Below, piece by piece: positions 43,771 to 52,794 of a stretch of 64,000 nucleotides of DNA. The position numbers and the translations under genes were made by a program. The stretch's first letter is position 1; every line of letters starts with the position of its first letter. This stretch comes from Gordonia alkanivorans NBRC 16433. GTDB taxonomy: Bacteria > Actinomycetota > Actinomycetes > Mycobacteriales > Mycobacteriaceae. The notes below the pieces were generated by a model that ran no database searches, was not told where the DNA came from, and saw only the letters and a program-made list of their open reading frames with translations. The stretch lies in the NCBI RefSeq assembly GCF_000225505.1, contig NZ_BACI01000046.1:1-64000 (forward strand), written 5' to 3'.

Positions 43771-44618
43771 CGACCGGAGAACAGCCCAGCGGGAAGCAGC
43801 CCGACGGTGGCGAACGGACCATGAAGCGACGCGCCCCGGTGGTGTCCACCAAGGGCCCCGTACTCTCGCTGGTGATCAACACCTGGCGGGTGTCACTGCT
43901 GTTCATCTTCTGGCACTTCGTCAGTGCTCTGGTGTGGCTGCGCAATCACACGCGCCTGCCCAAGTGGCTCGGCAGCGACAGCCGCGAGGTCGGGGTCCGG
44001 CTGTGGACCATCGCCTGGCTGACCTTCGTCTGGGTGTTGTTGTGGGGCACCGTTTCGTGGGCCAACATCATCGGCGGCGTGGTCCTCGCGGTTGCGGTGC
44101 TCACCGTGCTGCCCCTACCGCGCGTACCCGTCGAGGGCCGAATCCACCCGCTGTCGCTGGCCCGGCTCGTCGTCCGGCTCGTCGTCGACTTCTTCGTCTC
44201 GAGCCTGCAGATCGGCTGGATGGCCATCCGACCCGGCCGACCGCCACTCGGTGCCGTCGTGCGCGTCCGGGTTGCGATCAAGTCCGACATGGTCCTCACC
44301 CTTGCCGTCGACTACCTGAACCTCGTGCCCGGCACGATGGTGCTCGAGATCGACCACCGTCGTCGCATGCTGTACGTCCACGTCTTCGACGTCCGGTCGG
44401 AGAAGAAGGTGCGCGCGTTCTACGACCAGGTCGCCTACGTCGAGCGCATGTTCATCAAGGCCTTCGAGCGGGACAGCGAATGGCATCCCAGCCCGTACCA
44501 CGGCATCGACGAGGACTTCCATCACGTGCGGCCCATCCAACCGGTCGCCGGTGCGCAGTCGGCGGACATCCCGACCGCGGCGGCGGAGACCTCCCGCTCG
44601 GATCGAGGTGAGTCATGA
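43767..44618 (+). CDS. mrpE: Mrp antiporter subunit E
   Basis: 283-aa member of the MrpE family: an N-terminal leader of ~60 residues and two pairs of helices, followed by the typical soluble region with DMVLTLAVDYLNLVPGTMVLEI and LYVHVFDVRSEKKVRAFYDQV. The C-terminal tail (~60 aa) is Pro/Ala-rich. It overlaps mrpD and mrpF by 4 nt. Confidence 0.9.
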   Translation: MTTGEQPSGKQPDGGERTMKRRAPVVSTKGPVLSLVINTWRVSLLFIFWHFVSALVWLRNHTRLPKWLGSDSREVGVRLWTIAWLTFVWVLLWGTVSWANIIGGVVLAVAVLTVLPLPRVPVEGRIHPLSLARLVVRLVVDFFVSSLQIGWMAIRPGRPPLGAVVRVRVAIKSDMVLTLAVDYLNLVPGTMVLEIDHRRRMLYVHVFDVRSEKKVRAFYDQVAYVERMFIKAFERDSEWHPSPYHGIDEDFHHVRPIQPVAGAQSADIPTAAAETSRSDRGES

Positions 44619-44878
44619 GCGTCGTGTGGACGATCGCGGCGACGATGCTCCTGATCGCCGCGATCCTGACGATGATCGCCATCCTGCGCGGACCGTCGAC
44701 GCTGGACCGTCTGGTCTCGCTCGACGTCCTCATCGCGCTGTGCATGTGCGGTCTCGGTGTGTGGGCGGCCTACAGCCTCGACTCGACGGTCGTGCCGGCC
44801 ATCGTCGCGCTGTCGCTGCTGAGCTTCGTCGGATCGGTGGCGATCGCACGATTCCGAGTCCGGGATGACCAGACATGA
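44615..44878 (+). CDS. mrpF: Mrp antiporter subunit F
   Basis: 87 aa, three membrane helices, with ILRGPSTLDRLVSLDVLIAL as the family hallmark. The stop overlaps the mrpG start (ATGA). Confidence 0.93.
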   Translation: MSVVWTIAATMLLIAAILTMIAILRGPSTLDRLVSLDVLIALCMCGLGVWAAYSLDSTVVPAIVALSLLSFVGSVAIARFRVRDDQT

Positions 44879-45207
44879 TCGTGGATATCGTCAGCGGAAC
44901 GCTGATCCTCATCGGCTGCCTCATGGCGGTCACCGCGGCCATCGGTCTGGTGCGGTTCCCGGACACGCTGAGCCGGATGCACGCCGCCACCAAACCGCAG
45001 ACCTTCGGGCTGCTGCTGATCCTGCTCGGCGCGGTGGTCCGCCTCGGCGACAACGTCGACAGCGGGATGCTCATCCTGGCCGGGCTCTTCGCGCTGATCA
45101 CGGCACCGGTGGTCGCCCACCGGATCGGACGCCTCGCCTATCAGGAACAGCGCGCCCGCGACGGCCTCATGGAGGAGCGCGACATGGAGTCACCCGACCG
45201 GGATTAG
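44875..45207 (+). CDS. mrpG: Mrp antiporter subunit G
   Basis: 110 aa, three membrane helices: GTLILIGCLMAVTAAIGLVRFPD and MHAATKPQTFGLLLILLG are diagnostic. It ends the Mrp operon; beyond it GC content falls at the restriction-modification island. Confidence 0.93.
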   Translation: MIVDIVSGTLILIGCLMAVTAAIGLVRFPDTLSRMHAATKPQTFGLLLILLGAVVRLGDNVDSGMLILAGLFALITAPVVAHRIGRLAYQEQRARDGLMEERDMESPDRD

Positions 45208-45460
45208 CGGAGAGTTCGGGGCCGCAGTGGTCAAGTTGCATCCCGTACGAAAAGGCTCGTTTGAGATCTATTGGACAACTTGCCGACATCTCCGCGTATC
45301 GGTCGGTGTCGAGATCATAAGCCATCGATAAGTCGTCGGACGGGATCAACGACTGTTTCTGCCTGTTCTTCGTTCTGCCACTAAAGCCACGAACACCTCC
45401 GTCCTAGTTCGCGACGTTACGCTCTGTCGCTGCTGAAATCCTTCATGAGATGCTGCGTCT
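45208..45460. other. Gene-free lower-GC stretch at the left edge of the restriction-modification island
   Basis: About 250 bp with more A/T than the flanks. No ORF with coding character: a minus-strand 60-codon ORF (45167-45349) overlaps mrpG and looks random. Nothing resembling an integrase, att site or controller (C) protein gene is visible. Confidence 0.5.
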
Positions 45461-46228
45461 GTGACGGAATCGCTCGACTTGGAGAACTGGCTACGAGCCC
45501 AGTGTTCGGAATACACCTTCGGCCTCGGAGGCGCATATCGTATAGAAGGCGACCACGCGTGGCCGCTGACCGCGAAGGATGAAGTCGATCTACTGAAGCA
45601 GCTAGCAGCTGGTGGGCACATCCTCCCCTTACCGAAGGAGCCGGCCGCGCTCGCGAACGTTCTTGAGGTCGGCATCGTCGGGTTCCTTATCGACCGCATA
45701 TCGAGCCTAACCAGCGCCTTCGCGGAGCGAGGGACCGAGCGCGGTTACCCAGACCTCGAAATCAGCGGCGACGCTTTCGGGGGCGGGTATCACGCCATCG
45801 ACATCAAAGTCGCTCGACGCGCTGTCCGCAAGAGCGGCACTCCAGCGAACAAGACCCAGAGCGCGATAACCCTCTACACAGGTAACACTTACTTTAAGCA
45901 CCCTGACCTGCAGTTTCCTGGTACGTTTCGTCCCTTCGCCGACTACACTTCGCACCTCGACGTTCTCGGTATTTACACTCTCGATGACAAAGCTTCCGGG
46001 AGGGTTCGGGACCTGGAACTGATCGTTCAGCAACCATGGAAGATCGCCAGCGAGCAACGTTCCTCCACTACACGCGAGTACATCGGAGCAGTTAAGGACA
46101 TCGATGCGCTTCGGGACGGCAGAGGTGCGTTCGCGACACCCGAAGAGTTCTACACCTACTGGCGCAAGTACAAGTTCAAGACAGCACCTGTAGTTGTTCA
46201 GCTGCTAGACAAGATGCGTCGCCAGTAG
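45461..46228 (+). CDS. Type II restriction endonuclease, EcoRV-like
   Basis: 255 aa. Alignment by eye with EcoRV: YPDLEISGDAF...GYHAIDIKVARR matches the EcoRV catalytic stretch YPDFTLYK...IAIDIKTTY, giving the PD-D-x-K triad (Asp, Asp, Lys). Further on, ITLYTGNTYFKHPD and FRPFADYTSHLDVLGIYTL parallel the EcoRV core, and GRGAFATPEEFYTYWRKYK parallels GIFDSEDEFLDYWRNYE. The recognition sequence cannot be derived; GATATC is possible. Unlike EcoRV its partner methyltransferase is a cytosine-C5 enzyme. GTG start at 45461. Codon use is less GC-rich than the neighbours. Confidence 0.82.
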   Translation: MTESLDLENWLRAQCSEYTFGLGGAYRIEGDHAWPLTAKDEVDLLKQLAAGGHILPLPKEPAALANVLEVGIVGFLIDRISSLTSAFAERGTERGYPDLEISGDAFGGGYHAIDIKVARRAVRKSGTPANKTQSAITLYTGNTYFKHPDLQFPGTFRPFADYTSHLDVLGIYTLDDKASGRVRDLELIVQQPWKIASEQRSSTTREYIGAVKDIDALRDGRGAFATPEEFYTYWRKYKFKTAPVVVQLLDKMRRQ

Positions 46229-46289
46229 ATCGCATCCTGTGGGTGAGTCCCATACGTGGGTGTCGGACAGCCGTGAGAAGCTTTCTAGC

Positions 46290-47357
46290 ATGGCGACCAC
46301 CCGCGGCGTAGCAATCTCACTGTTCTCAGGGGCCGGAGGCCTCGACCTGGGTGCCGAACTCGCGGGATTTGACGTCCGGGCTGCTGTTGAACGCCACGCA
46401 GATGCTGCGATGACAATGGAGAAGAACTTCCCCAAGCTGGGCGCTCCGGTGATCCACAAGGACATCCTAGAAACTTCCACGACTGAGATCCTTAAGGCAG
46501 CTGGTCTTCGCAAAGGGCAGAGACCAGACCTGCTCGTGGGAGGGCCCCCATGCACACCGTTCTCGAAGAGCGGGTTCTGGCTCGAATGGAAGCGTTCAGG
46601 ACTCGACCCTGACGCCTCCCTTCTGCAGGAGTACACCCGCGTTCTCCGAGAGTCTCGGCCGCGAGCGTTTGTGCTCGAGAATGTATATGCACTGACCTAC
46701 AACAACCAAGCCAGCAGACCTGCGCTTACGCGTCTACTTCGGGAGATCGACGAAGCGGGTTATGACTGCAATATGGCGGTTCTCAATGCTGCGGACTACG
46801 GTGTGCCACAGGCCCGCCCACGACTATTCATTGTCGGAACCCCTAAAGGCACGCCAACACCAACGCTGCCGAAGGCTACGCACGGCGGCAAGTGGGAGCG
46901 GAGGGCGACAGGAACCGCCGACAGACCGCACGTCACGGCAGGCGAGGCTCTGGCAGGCCTGGTCACAGAGCCAGAGCGGGAAGAGACCCTCGGCGGACAA
47001 TACGGCAAGTTACTGAAGGACATTCCGCCAGGCGGCAACTACCTCCATTACACCGAGGAAAGGGGCCATCCCCAGCCGCTCTTCAAGTGGCGGAGCCGCT
47101 ACTGGTCATTCTTGTTGAAGCTTGACCCCGGCAAGCCATCGCCTACGATCCAGGCGCAACCAGGCCCCAATGTCGGACCATTCCACTGGGACAACCGAAG
47201 ACTGCGCGTTCCCGAGGTAAAGCGCCTGTTTACGTTTCCCGACGAATTCGAGTTCGTAGGAGGGCGTGCGAGCGTTCAGTATCAGTTGGGTAACTCCGTG
47301 CCACCTCTCCTGGCGCAGCGCGTGCTGGAACAGGTTCAGTCCGCAATTCGGAGGTGA
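46290..47357 (+). CDS. DNA (cytosine-5-)-methyltransferase of the restriction-modification system
   Basis: 355 aa. Ordered m5C-MTase motifs: motif I ISLFSGAGGLDLG near the N-terminus, motif IV GGPPCTPFSKSG with the catalytic Cys, motif VI ENVYAL, motif VIII PQARPRLFIVGTP and motif X YQLGNSVPPLLAQ. The variable region between VIII and IX (~150-270) should set the recognition sequence. ATG 46290 is chosen so motif I sits near the start as usual; GTG 46239 is the alternative and is only 11 nt after the endonuclease stop. It protects host DNA from the adjacent EcoRV-like enzyme. Confidence 0.93.
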   Translation: MATTRGVAISLFSGAGGLDLGAELAGFDVRAAVERHADAAMTMEKNFPKLGAPVIHKDILETSTTEILKAAGLRKGQRPDLLVGGPPCTPFSKSGFWLEWKRSGLDPDASLLQEYTRVLRESRPRAFVLENVYALTYNNQASRPALTRLLREIDEAGYDCNMAVLNAADYGVPQARPRLFIVGTPKGTPTPTLPKATHGGKWERRATGTADRPHVTAGEALAGLVTEPEREETLGGQYGKLLKDIPPGGNYLHYTEERGHPQPLFKWRSRYWSFLLKLDPGKPSPTIQAQPGPNVGPFHWDNRRLRVPEVKRLFTFPDEFEFVGGRASVQYQLGNSVPPLLAQRVLEQVQSAIRR

Positions 47358-47507
47358 AGTGCGCCGTGACCGGCAGCTCTCCAACGCGCCTCCACAAACA
47401 GACTGGAGTTGTGGTTCCTGCTGTGCGATTTGGCTCCGGCGGGGACCTACCCTAAGCTGATGTAACGTGTTCGGCTTGCGCTGCAACCATGGGGCGAGTC
47501 GCACCGA

Positions 47508-47580
47508 GCCCCCTTCGTCTAGCGGCCTAGGACGCCGCCCTTTCAAGGCGGTAGCGCGGGTTCGAATCCCGTAGGGGGTA
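47508..47580 (+). tRNA. tRNA-Glu (anticodon TTC)
   Basis: 73 nt. 7-bp acceptor GCCCCCT/AGGGGGT with G1-U72, anticodon stem CCGCC-CTTTCAA-GGCGG with TTC, T-arm GCGGG-TTCGAAT-CCCGT. No encoded CCA. First of three tandem tRNA genes next to the restriction-modification island. Confidence 0.96.
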
Positions 47581-47608
47581 CAGTCTTCGGACTGACGTAG
47601 TACAGCAA

Positions 47609-47682
47609 GGCCCTGTGGCGCAGTTGGTTAGCGCGCCGCCCTGTCACGGCGGAGGTCGCGGGTTCGAGTCCCGTCAGGGTCG
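47609..47682 (+). tRNA. tRNA-Asp (anticodon GTC)
   Basis: 74 nt. Acceptor GGCCCTG/CAGGGTC, discriminator G73, anticodon loop CTGTCAC with GTC, T-arm with GGTTCGAGTCC. Confidence 0.96.
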
Positions 47683-47738
47683 CAGTTGACGCCGGAGAAT
47701 CCGGCGATTTGCGCAAGGCATCCGAAACGGGTGCCCGC

Positions 47739-47812
47739 GGCCAGGTAGCTCAGTTGGTACGAGCGTTCGCCTGAAAAGCGAAAGGTCGCCGGTTCGATCC
47801 CGGCCCTGGCCA
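47739..47812 (+). tRNA. tRNA-Phe (anticodon GAA)
   Basis: 74 nt. Acceptor GGCCAGG/CCTGGCC, discriminator A73, anticodon loop CTGAAAA with GAA, T-arm GGTTCGATCCC. Confidence 0.96.
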
Positions 47813-48022
47813 CCTAGTCGCGCTAGTATCGCGCCCTGTCGTCATAGGGAACAAGGACGAGAGTCGAGAGTTCGCCGGTTCACGGCTTAGGACCGTCGCA
47901 CACCGTGCCTACCTTGAGCCGAGTTCAACCAAGCCGCCACTTGCCGCTGCTTCTCGCCGCGAATCCGCCGATGGAGCCCCGGTCCACGGTCCTCAGGCGG
48001 TGCGGAGGGGCGTACCGAGGGG

Positions 48023-49144
48023 TCAATCCAGCTCGGCCACAACCGATGCGACGACATCGCGCATCGAGTGGGTGTCGCGGTACACCGCGCGTTGCCGCTG
48101 ATAGCTGGCACCCTGCGTGATGATGCGCTCCACGCCGGCGAGTTCGTCGACGCAGCCGAGGTCGCGTGCGATCGGCTGGAGGCGTTCGAGCAGCCGATGC
48201 AGATCGTCGGTGACGAGTTCCTCCCGGCACTGCCCGTCGAGGATGACGATGGCGTCGAGGCCGTATCGCGCTGCGCGCCACTTGTTCTCCTGGACCAGCC
48301 AGGGTGCCATCGTCGGCAGGGTCTCCCCCGCCGAGAACCGGCGGTCGAGGTCGACGACGAGACAGTGGATCAGTGCGACGATCGCGGAGAGCTCGTCGAG
48401 GTTGGTCATGCCGTCGCAGACGCGGACCTCGATGGTGCCGAGATGCGGTGACGGGCGGATGTCCCAGCGGATCTCGTTGAGGTGGTCGATGATGCCGGTC
48501 GTCTTCTGGTCGGCGACGAAGGCCTCGAACTGGTCCCACGTCTCGAACTGGAACGGCAGTCCCGCGGTGGGGAGCTGTTGGAACATCATCGCGCGGTTGC
48601 TGGCGTAACCGGTGTCCTGACCGGCCCACATCGGCGACGACGAGGACAGCGCCAGCAGGTGCGGATAGAAGTTCAGCAGGGAGTCGAGGATCGGGAGCAC
48701 CTTGTCGCGGTGGCTGATCCCGACGTGGACGTGGACGCCCCAGATGAGCATCTGCCGACCCCACCACTGGGTGCGTTCGATGAGCTCGGCGTAGCGGTGA
48801 CCTTCGGTCAGCAACTGCGTCGAGTACTCGGCGAAGGGATGCGTGCCGGCGCCGTAGAGGTCGACGCCGAGTTCCTCGGTCAGGACCCGTACGACGCCGA
48901 GGGTGTCGGTCAGATCCGCGATCGCCTCACCGGTGGTGCGGCAGATTCCCGTCACGAGTTCGACGGTGTTGCGGAGCAGTTCCTTGTGGATCTTCCCCTC
49001 ACGGTCGGGGTGATGCTCACCGACCGCGGCGAAGAGCGCCGCCGCCGAGTTCGACAGATCGCCGGTGACCTTGTCGGTCAGAGCGAATTCCCACTCGACC
49101 CCCAGCGTGGGGGTCGGCGACCCGTCGAACTCGATCGGTGACAT
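48023..49144 (-). CDS. YbdK-type carboxylate-amine (glutamate-cysteine) ligase
   Basis: 373 aa of the GCS2/YbdK family: LGVEWEFAL at the N-terminus, GICRTTGEAIADL, the active-site stretch WGVHVHVGISHRDKVLPIL and GTIEVRVCDGMTNL. Family members catalyse ATP-dependent gamma-glutamyl ligation, though YbdK itself is weak; mycolic-acid bacteria use mycothiol, not glutathione. It corresponds to Rv0433. Transcribed with sodC on the minus strand, 33 nt downstream of it. Confidence 0.9.
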   Translation of the reverse strand: MSPIEFDGSPTPTLGVEWEFALTDKVTGDLSNSAAALFAAVGEHHPDREGKIHKELLRNTVELVTGICRTTGEAIADLTDTLGVVRVLTEELGVDLYGAGTHPFAEYSTQLLTEGHRYAELIERTQWWGRQMLIWGVHVHVGISHRDKVLPILDSLLNFYPHLLALSSSSPMWAGQDTGYASNRAMMFQQLPTAGLPFQFETWDQFEAFVADQKTTGIIDHLNEIRWDIRPSPHLGTIEVRVCDGMTNLDELSAIVALIHCLVVDLDRRFSAGETLPTMAPWLVQENKWRAARYGLDAIVILDGQCREELVTDDLHRLLERLQPIARDLGCVDELAGVERIITQGASYQRQRAVYRDTHSMRDVVASVVAELD

Positions 49145-49177
49145 GGGCGGCCGCGCCCGGTGCCGGATCGCGGGTGC

Positions 49178-49858
49178 CTAGCTGCGCTCTTCGATGACGC
49201 CGCACGCGATGCGCGAGCCGGCGTCACCGGTCTTCAGGGTTTCTTCCTTCGGTCCACCCGGGTACTTGTCGGCCGGGATGTTGCCGAAGTTGTCGGGCTT
49301 CTCGTGGATCATGATGGCCTTGCCGAAGACCTGATCCAGCTTCACCGCGTCGGTGGTCGTCACGGTACGACCGGTGTGGTCTTCGAGGATGTTGATCGAG
49401 ACCAGGTCACCGCTTGCGGGGTGGCTGGTGCTGCCGTCGACCTGCAGGTGCCCACCGGCCGAGGTGAAGGCCTGTGCCCCACCGGAACCGGCGTCGCAGG
49501 TGCCGTTCTCGTGGATGTGCATGCCGTGGAAGCCTGCGGGTAGGTCACCGTCGGTGACACGCACGCTGACCGTGACCGGGCCGTCGCCCTGGGACTCGGC
49601 CGAGAAGGTGGCCTCGCCGACGACCTTGCCGGAGGTGTCCTTGATCTCGGCGGTCGCGACCTGACCGCTGGGCTCGTCGTCGACGTTGTCCGCGGCACCC
49701 GGGGGCAGCGGCTTGTCGGAGATCACCGGCGGTGTCGTGCCGGGGACATCCGTGGGGTTCTGGTCGGGGCTGCACCCGGCCAGGGCGACCCCGATCAGTC
49801 CCGCGGAAGCCAGCGCGGCGAGGGCGCGCGACGCGGTGAGTTTCGAACGTCCGGACAT
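49178..49858 (-). CDS. sodC: Cu,Zn superoxide dismutase, lipoprotein
   Basis: 226 aa. Signal peptide and lipobox VALAGC (Cys29), then the Cu,Zn-SOD domain: metal site HGMHIHENGTC, GGHLQ with the bridging His region, and the terminal DAGSRIACGVI with the disulfide Cys and structural Arg. Extracytoplasmic defence against superoxide. Syntenic with Rv0432. Confidence 0.95.
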   Translation of the reverse strand: MSGRSKLTASRALAALASAGLIGVALAGCSPDQNPTDVPGTTPPVISDKPLPPGAADNVDDEPSGQVATAEIKDTSGKVVGEATFSAESQGDGPVTVSVRVTDGDLPAGFHGMHIHENGTCDAGSGGAQAFTSAGGHLQVDGSTSHPASGDLVSINILEDHTGRTVTTTDAVKLDQVFGKAIMIHEKPDNFGNIPADKYPGGPKEETLKTGDAGSRIACGVIEERS

Positions 49859-49880
49859 GTCACTCCTTGATCACTGTCAC

Positions 49881-49896
49881 CGGGGCTTCGCCCGGC
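49881..49896. other. Short GC hairpin upstream of sodC
   Basis: CCGGG-GCTTCG-CCCGG, a 5-bp stem with a 6-nt loop in the sodC leader, 23 nt from its start. Possible mRNA leader structure; role unknown. Confidence 0.3.
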
Positions 49897-49996
49897 TGTG
49901 GGCGGTTCACTGGGCGTCGGCCCAACGGTGCGCGACGACTGCACTGCGCGCTGTTGAAGTTGTGCGAATGATTCGACGATAGTCCGGCCGCGTGCG

Positions 49997-50485
49997 TCAC
50001 GATCCACTGACCGCGGTCACCACGATCACCGGGACCCCGCCCTTGCATCGGGTGAACGAGCTGGGACGCTCCTCGACCGAGACCGTGCCGCCCAGTGCCT
50101 TCGCAAGCTCGTCGGCCTGGGCCTTGTCGGAGTCCGAGTCGTAGAAGATCGTGTTCTCGCTGAAACCGCCGGCGGTGTAGTTGCCGGGCTGGGCCATCGT
50201 GTAGCCCTTCTCCTTCAGCAGGTCACTCACATCCGAGGCGAGTCCGGACACCTGACCGGCGTTGATCACGCACACCCGCTTCGTCGTCGACGACGCGGAG
50301 GTCGACGACGTGGTGGAGGCGGGTGTCGGGGTGGCGGTCGCGGTGGTCTCGGTGGCCTGGGGTTCGCTTCCCGAGGTCGCCGCGGAATGCCAGCCGAGCC
50401 CGATGAAGACGACGGCCACTGCGAAGAGCATCATCGCCCCCGCGCGCAGCGGCAGGCGATTGGGCTCACGGTCTGCATTCATCAC
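49997..50485 (-). CDS. LytR_C-domain secreted or anchored protein
   Basis: 162 aa. One N-terminal membrane helix (~15-32), a Thr/Ser/Pro-rich linker, then a LytR C-terminal domain ([21 protein letters not shown], then [16 protein letters not shown]). Equivalent to Rv0431, annotated there as a tuberculin-related peptide. Function unknown; LytR_C is thought to act at the cell surface. ATG at 50485, or at 50482. Confidence 0.88.
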   Translation of the reverse strand: MMNADREPNRLPLRAGAMMLFAVAVVFIGLGWHSAATSGSEPQATETTATATPTPASTTSSTSASSTTKRVCVINAGQVSGLASDVSDLLKEKGYTMAQPGNYTAGGFSENTIFYDSDSDKAQADELAKALGGTVSVEERPSSFTRCKGGVPVIVVTAVSGS

Positions 50486-50529
50486 CGACGACCTTAACGC
50501 ACCTCGGGTGGCTGACCGGGGTCAGCGTC

Positions 50530-50874
50530 TCAGGTGATCTCGAAGCCCAGACGGCGCGCGGCGCGGGCCTTCTGGCGCGACGCACGGAGGCGGCGGAGTC
50601 GCTTGACGAGCATGGGATCCGCGGCCAGTGCCTCCGGCCGGTCGACCAGCGCGTTGAGCACCTGGTAGTACCGGGTCGCCGACAGGCCGAACAGTTCCTT
50701 GATGGCTTCTTCCTTGGCGCCGGCGTACTTCCACCACTGACGTTCGAAGGCCAGGATGTCGTGTTCTCGGCGCGACAGACCGTCCGCACCGACCTCGTGC
50801 GGGTCGGGCTGGGCTCCGTTGTCGGGGGTGGGTTGCTCGCCGTCGTTCTGGCTACGCGCGGTTGCGCCGTCCAT
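50530..50874 (-). CDS. DUF3263 protein with helix-turn-helix character
   Basis: 114 aa. The core [29 protein letters not shown] and [20 protein letters not shown] fit the DUF3263 family, which has a sigma-like HTH. The basic C-terminus ([20 protein letters not shown]) may bind nucleic acid. Equivalent to Rv0430. Function unknown. Confidence 0.88.
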   Translation of the reverse strand: MDGATARSQNDGEQPTPDNGAQPDPHEVGADGLSRREHDILAFERQWWKYAGAKEEAIKELFGLSATRYYQVLNALVDRPEALAADPMLVKRLRRLRASRQKARAARRLGFEIT

Positions 50875-51110
50875 CTCACTCCCTCACCGATAAACCTGAT
50901 GACCCTCACACCGTCGCTGACGTGCACGGAACCGGCGGGCCGATCCAGACGGAACGAATCGGACATCGGCGGCACGGCGACGAATCACAACAGTGTGGTT
51001 CGCAGACAATCTAACCACGGTCAGGGCGTCCGATCGTGCTGTGACTCGCCACGACGCACGGCCGGTCCGCGACGCCGTACCCGGCGTCGTTGCGGCGCTC
51101 TGAGCAGCGT

Positions 51111-51116
51111 TAGGGT
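51111..51116 (+). promoter_or_regulatory. -10 element for a leaderless def transcript
   Basis: TAGGGT ends 7 nt before the ATG at 51124, with no ribosome binding site between. Confidence 0.5.
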
Positions 51117-51123
51117 GATCGAC

Positions 51124-51738
51124 ATGGCGATTCTCCCGATCTGCATCGTGGGCGAGCCGGTGCTGCACCAGCCCACCTCCCCGGTCCCACTCGACGCGGA
51201 CGGCCGTCCGTCGCCGGAGGTCATCACCCTCCTCGACGACATGTTCGAGACCATGGATGCCGCCCACGGCGTCGGACTGGCCGCCAACCAGGTCGGGGTC
51301 GGGTCACGCATGTTCGTCTACGACTGCCCCGACGGCGACCGCATGGCGACCCGACGCCGCGGCGAGGTGATCAACCCGGTCCTGGAGACCTCCGAGATCC
51401 CCGAGACCATGCCCGATCCCGACGACAACGACGAGGGTTGCTTGTCGGTGCCGGGCGAGCAGTTCCCCACCGGCCGCGCCGACTGGGCACGCGTCACCGG
51501 CGTCGACCGGACCGGCGCCGAGATCGTCATCGAGGGCAACGGCTTCTTCGCCCGGATGCTGCAGCACGAGGTCGGCCACCTCGACGGCTTCCTCTATGTC
51601 GACGTGCTCGTCGGCCGCAATGCGCGCGCCGCGAAGAAGGCCATCAAGCGCAACAAGTGGGGTGTCCCCGGACTGACCTGGCTGCCGGGCGCCGTCGCCG
51701 ACCCGTTCGGGCACGACGACGATGACGACGACGACTGA
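51124..51738 (+). CDS. def: Peptide deformylase
   Basis: 204 aa. It removes the formyl group from nascent proteins. Metal and catalytic motifs: [18 protein letters not shown] (Cys ligand) and QHEVGHLDG (HExxH-type, two His ligands and catalytic Glu). The C-terminal tail ends in a run of seven Asp after GH. ATG 51124 gives the canonical N-terminus [14 protein letters not shown]. Equivalent to Rv0429c. Confidence 0.95.
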   Translation: MAILPICIVGEPVLHQPTSPVPLDADGRPSPEVITLLDDMFETMDAAHGVGLAANQVGVGSRMFVYDCPDGDRMATRRRGEVINPVLETSEIPETMPDPDDNDEGCLSVPGEQFPTGRADWARVTGVDRTGAEIVIEGNGFFARMLQHEVGHLDGFLYVDVLVGRNARAAKKAIKRNKWGVPGLTWLPGAVADPFGHDDDDDDD

Positions 51739-51768
51739 CCGCCACTGATCAGGCCACACCGGGCGACA

Positions 51769-52794
51769 GTGTCCCAGCTGCACACGACGAAGTCGGGCGC
51801 CGTGATCGGCGACCGGGTCGTCGTGCGCTATCTGCTGGGTGACTCGACGCCCGCAGACTGGCGCGGCAATCCCGATGCGGCGCAATCGGATGTCACCGGC
51901 GTCCTGCTCGACGACACCGATCCGCTTCGCCTCGAACGCGACGGCGAGGTGGTGTCGATCCCCGCTGCCACCGTCACCTCGGTGCGGCTCCTCTCGGCGA
52001 CGCCGGTGCGTAACAAGGAGATCCGCGCCCTGGAGGGTGTCGCGGCACGATCCTGGCCGGGAGTGGAGACCGCGTGGATCGCCGGGTGGTTCGTCCGCGC
52101 CGGACACGGGTTCAGCCGCCGCGCGAACTCCGCGATCCCACTGGACATGTCGGCCCACCCGGACGCGACGACGCTCGCCCGGATCGCGCGGTGGTACGCC
52201 GAACGGGACCTGCCGCCCCTTCTCGCACTTCCCGAGCGCCTGGTGAAGGCCGCCACCGTCGGCGGCGTCCAGGACATCGAGGTGCAGATGCTCACCTGCG
52301 ACGCGGCGCCGCTGACGGCACGGCTGGCCGGGTCCCGTTCCGACGCAGTTCGTCTATCCGACGAGCCGCATGCCGAATGGCTCGCCGCCTACACCGGGCA
52401 CCGTGCCGGCGAAGACACCGACGTCGAGGACGCCACCGACGCCGTACGGCAGGTGGTGACCGCCGGCGACGGGCCGCCGGTCTTCGCCGCGATCCGCGAC
52501 GAGTCATCGGCGGTCATCGCGATCGGCCGCGGCGTGGTCACCGAATCCCCGGACGGCCGACGGTGGTTGGGACTGTCGGCACTGTGGACCGACCCGGAAC
52601 GACGCCGGAGGGGGTTGTCCTCGCAGATCCTCGCCGAGCTGGTGGCATGGGGCGCTCAGCAGGGCGCCGCTCGTGCGTACCTGCAGGTCGAGACGACAAA
52701 CCGCCTCGCCGGCGCCTGGTACCGCCGACTCGGCTTCGGCCTGCACCACAGCTACCGGTACGTCACCCCCGACCCCGCACCCCAGGAACTCTGA
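51769..52794 (+). CDS. GNAT-family N-acetyltransferase with N-terminal SH3-like region
   Basis: 341 aa. Residues 1-85 are a small beta-barrel-like region (GDRVVVRYLLG), the middle is helical, and the last ~150 residues are a GNAT domain with GLSALWTDPERRRRGLSSQILAEL (acetyl-CoA motif A) and QVETTNRLAGAWYRRLGF (motif B). GTG start. Equivalent to Rv0428c; its target is not known. Its stop overlaps the next ATG by 1 nt (TGATG). Confidence 0.9.
   Translation: MSQLHTTKSGAVIGDRVVVRYLLGDSTPADWRGNPDAAQSDVTGVLLDDTDPLRLERDGEVVSIPAATVTSVRLLSATPVRNKEIRALEGVAARSWPGVETAWIAGWFVRAGHGFSRRANSAIPLDMSAHPDATTLARIARWYAERDLPPLLALPERLVKAATVGGVQDIEVQMLTCDAAPLTARLAGSRSDAVRLSDEPHAEWLAAYTGHRAGEDTDVEDATDAVRQVVTAGDGPPVFAAIRDESSAVIAIGRGVVTESPDGRRWLGLSALWTDPERRRRGLSSQILAELVAWGAQQGAARAYLQVETTNRLAGAWYRRLGFGLHHSYRYVTPDPAPQEL

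Noticed and set aside
45167-45349. Minus-strand 60-codon ORF before the restriction gene, considered as a controller (C) protein
   Set aside because: Overlaps mrpG, has no HTH and no ribosome binding site.
47508-47812. tRNA cluster as integration site of the restriction-modification island
   Set aside because: No duplicated tRNA 3' end, integrase or direct repeat was found on the other side near mrpG; adjacency alone is not proof.
47813-48022. Degenerate tRNA-like sequence in the gap after tRNA-Phe (gttcgccggttc)
   Set aside because: Only a short T-arm-like stretch; no acceptor stem or anticodon arm could be formed.
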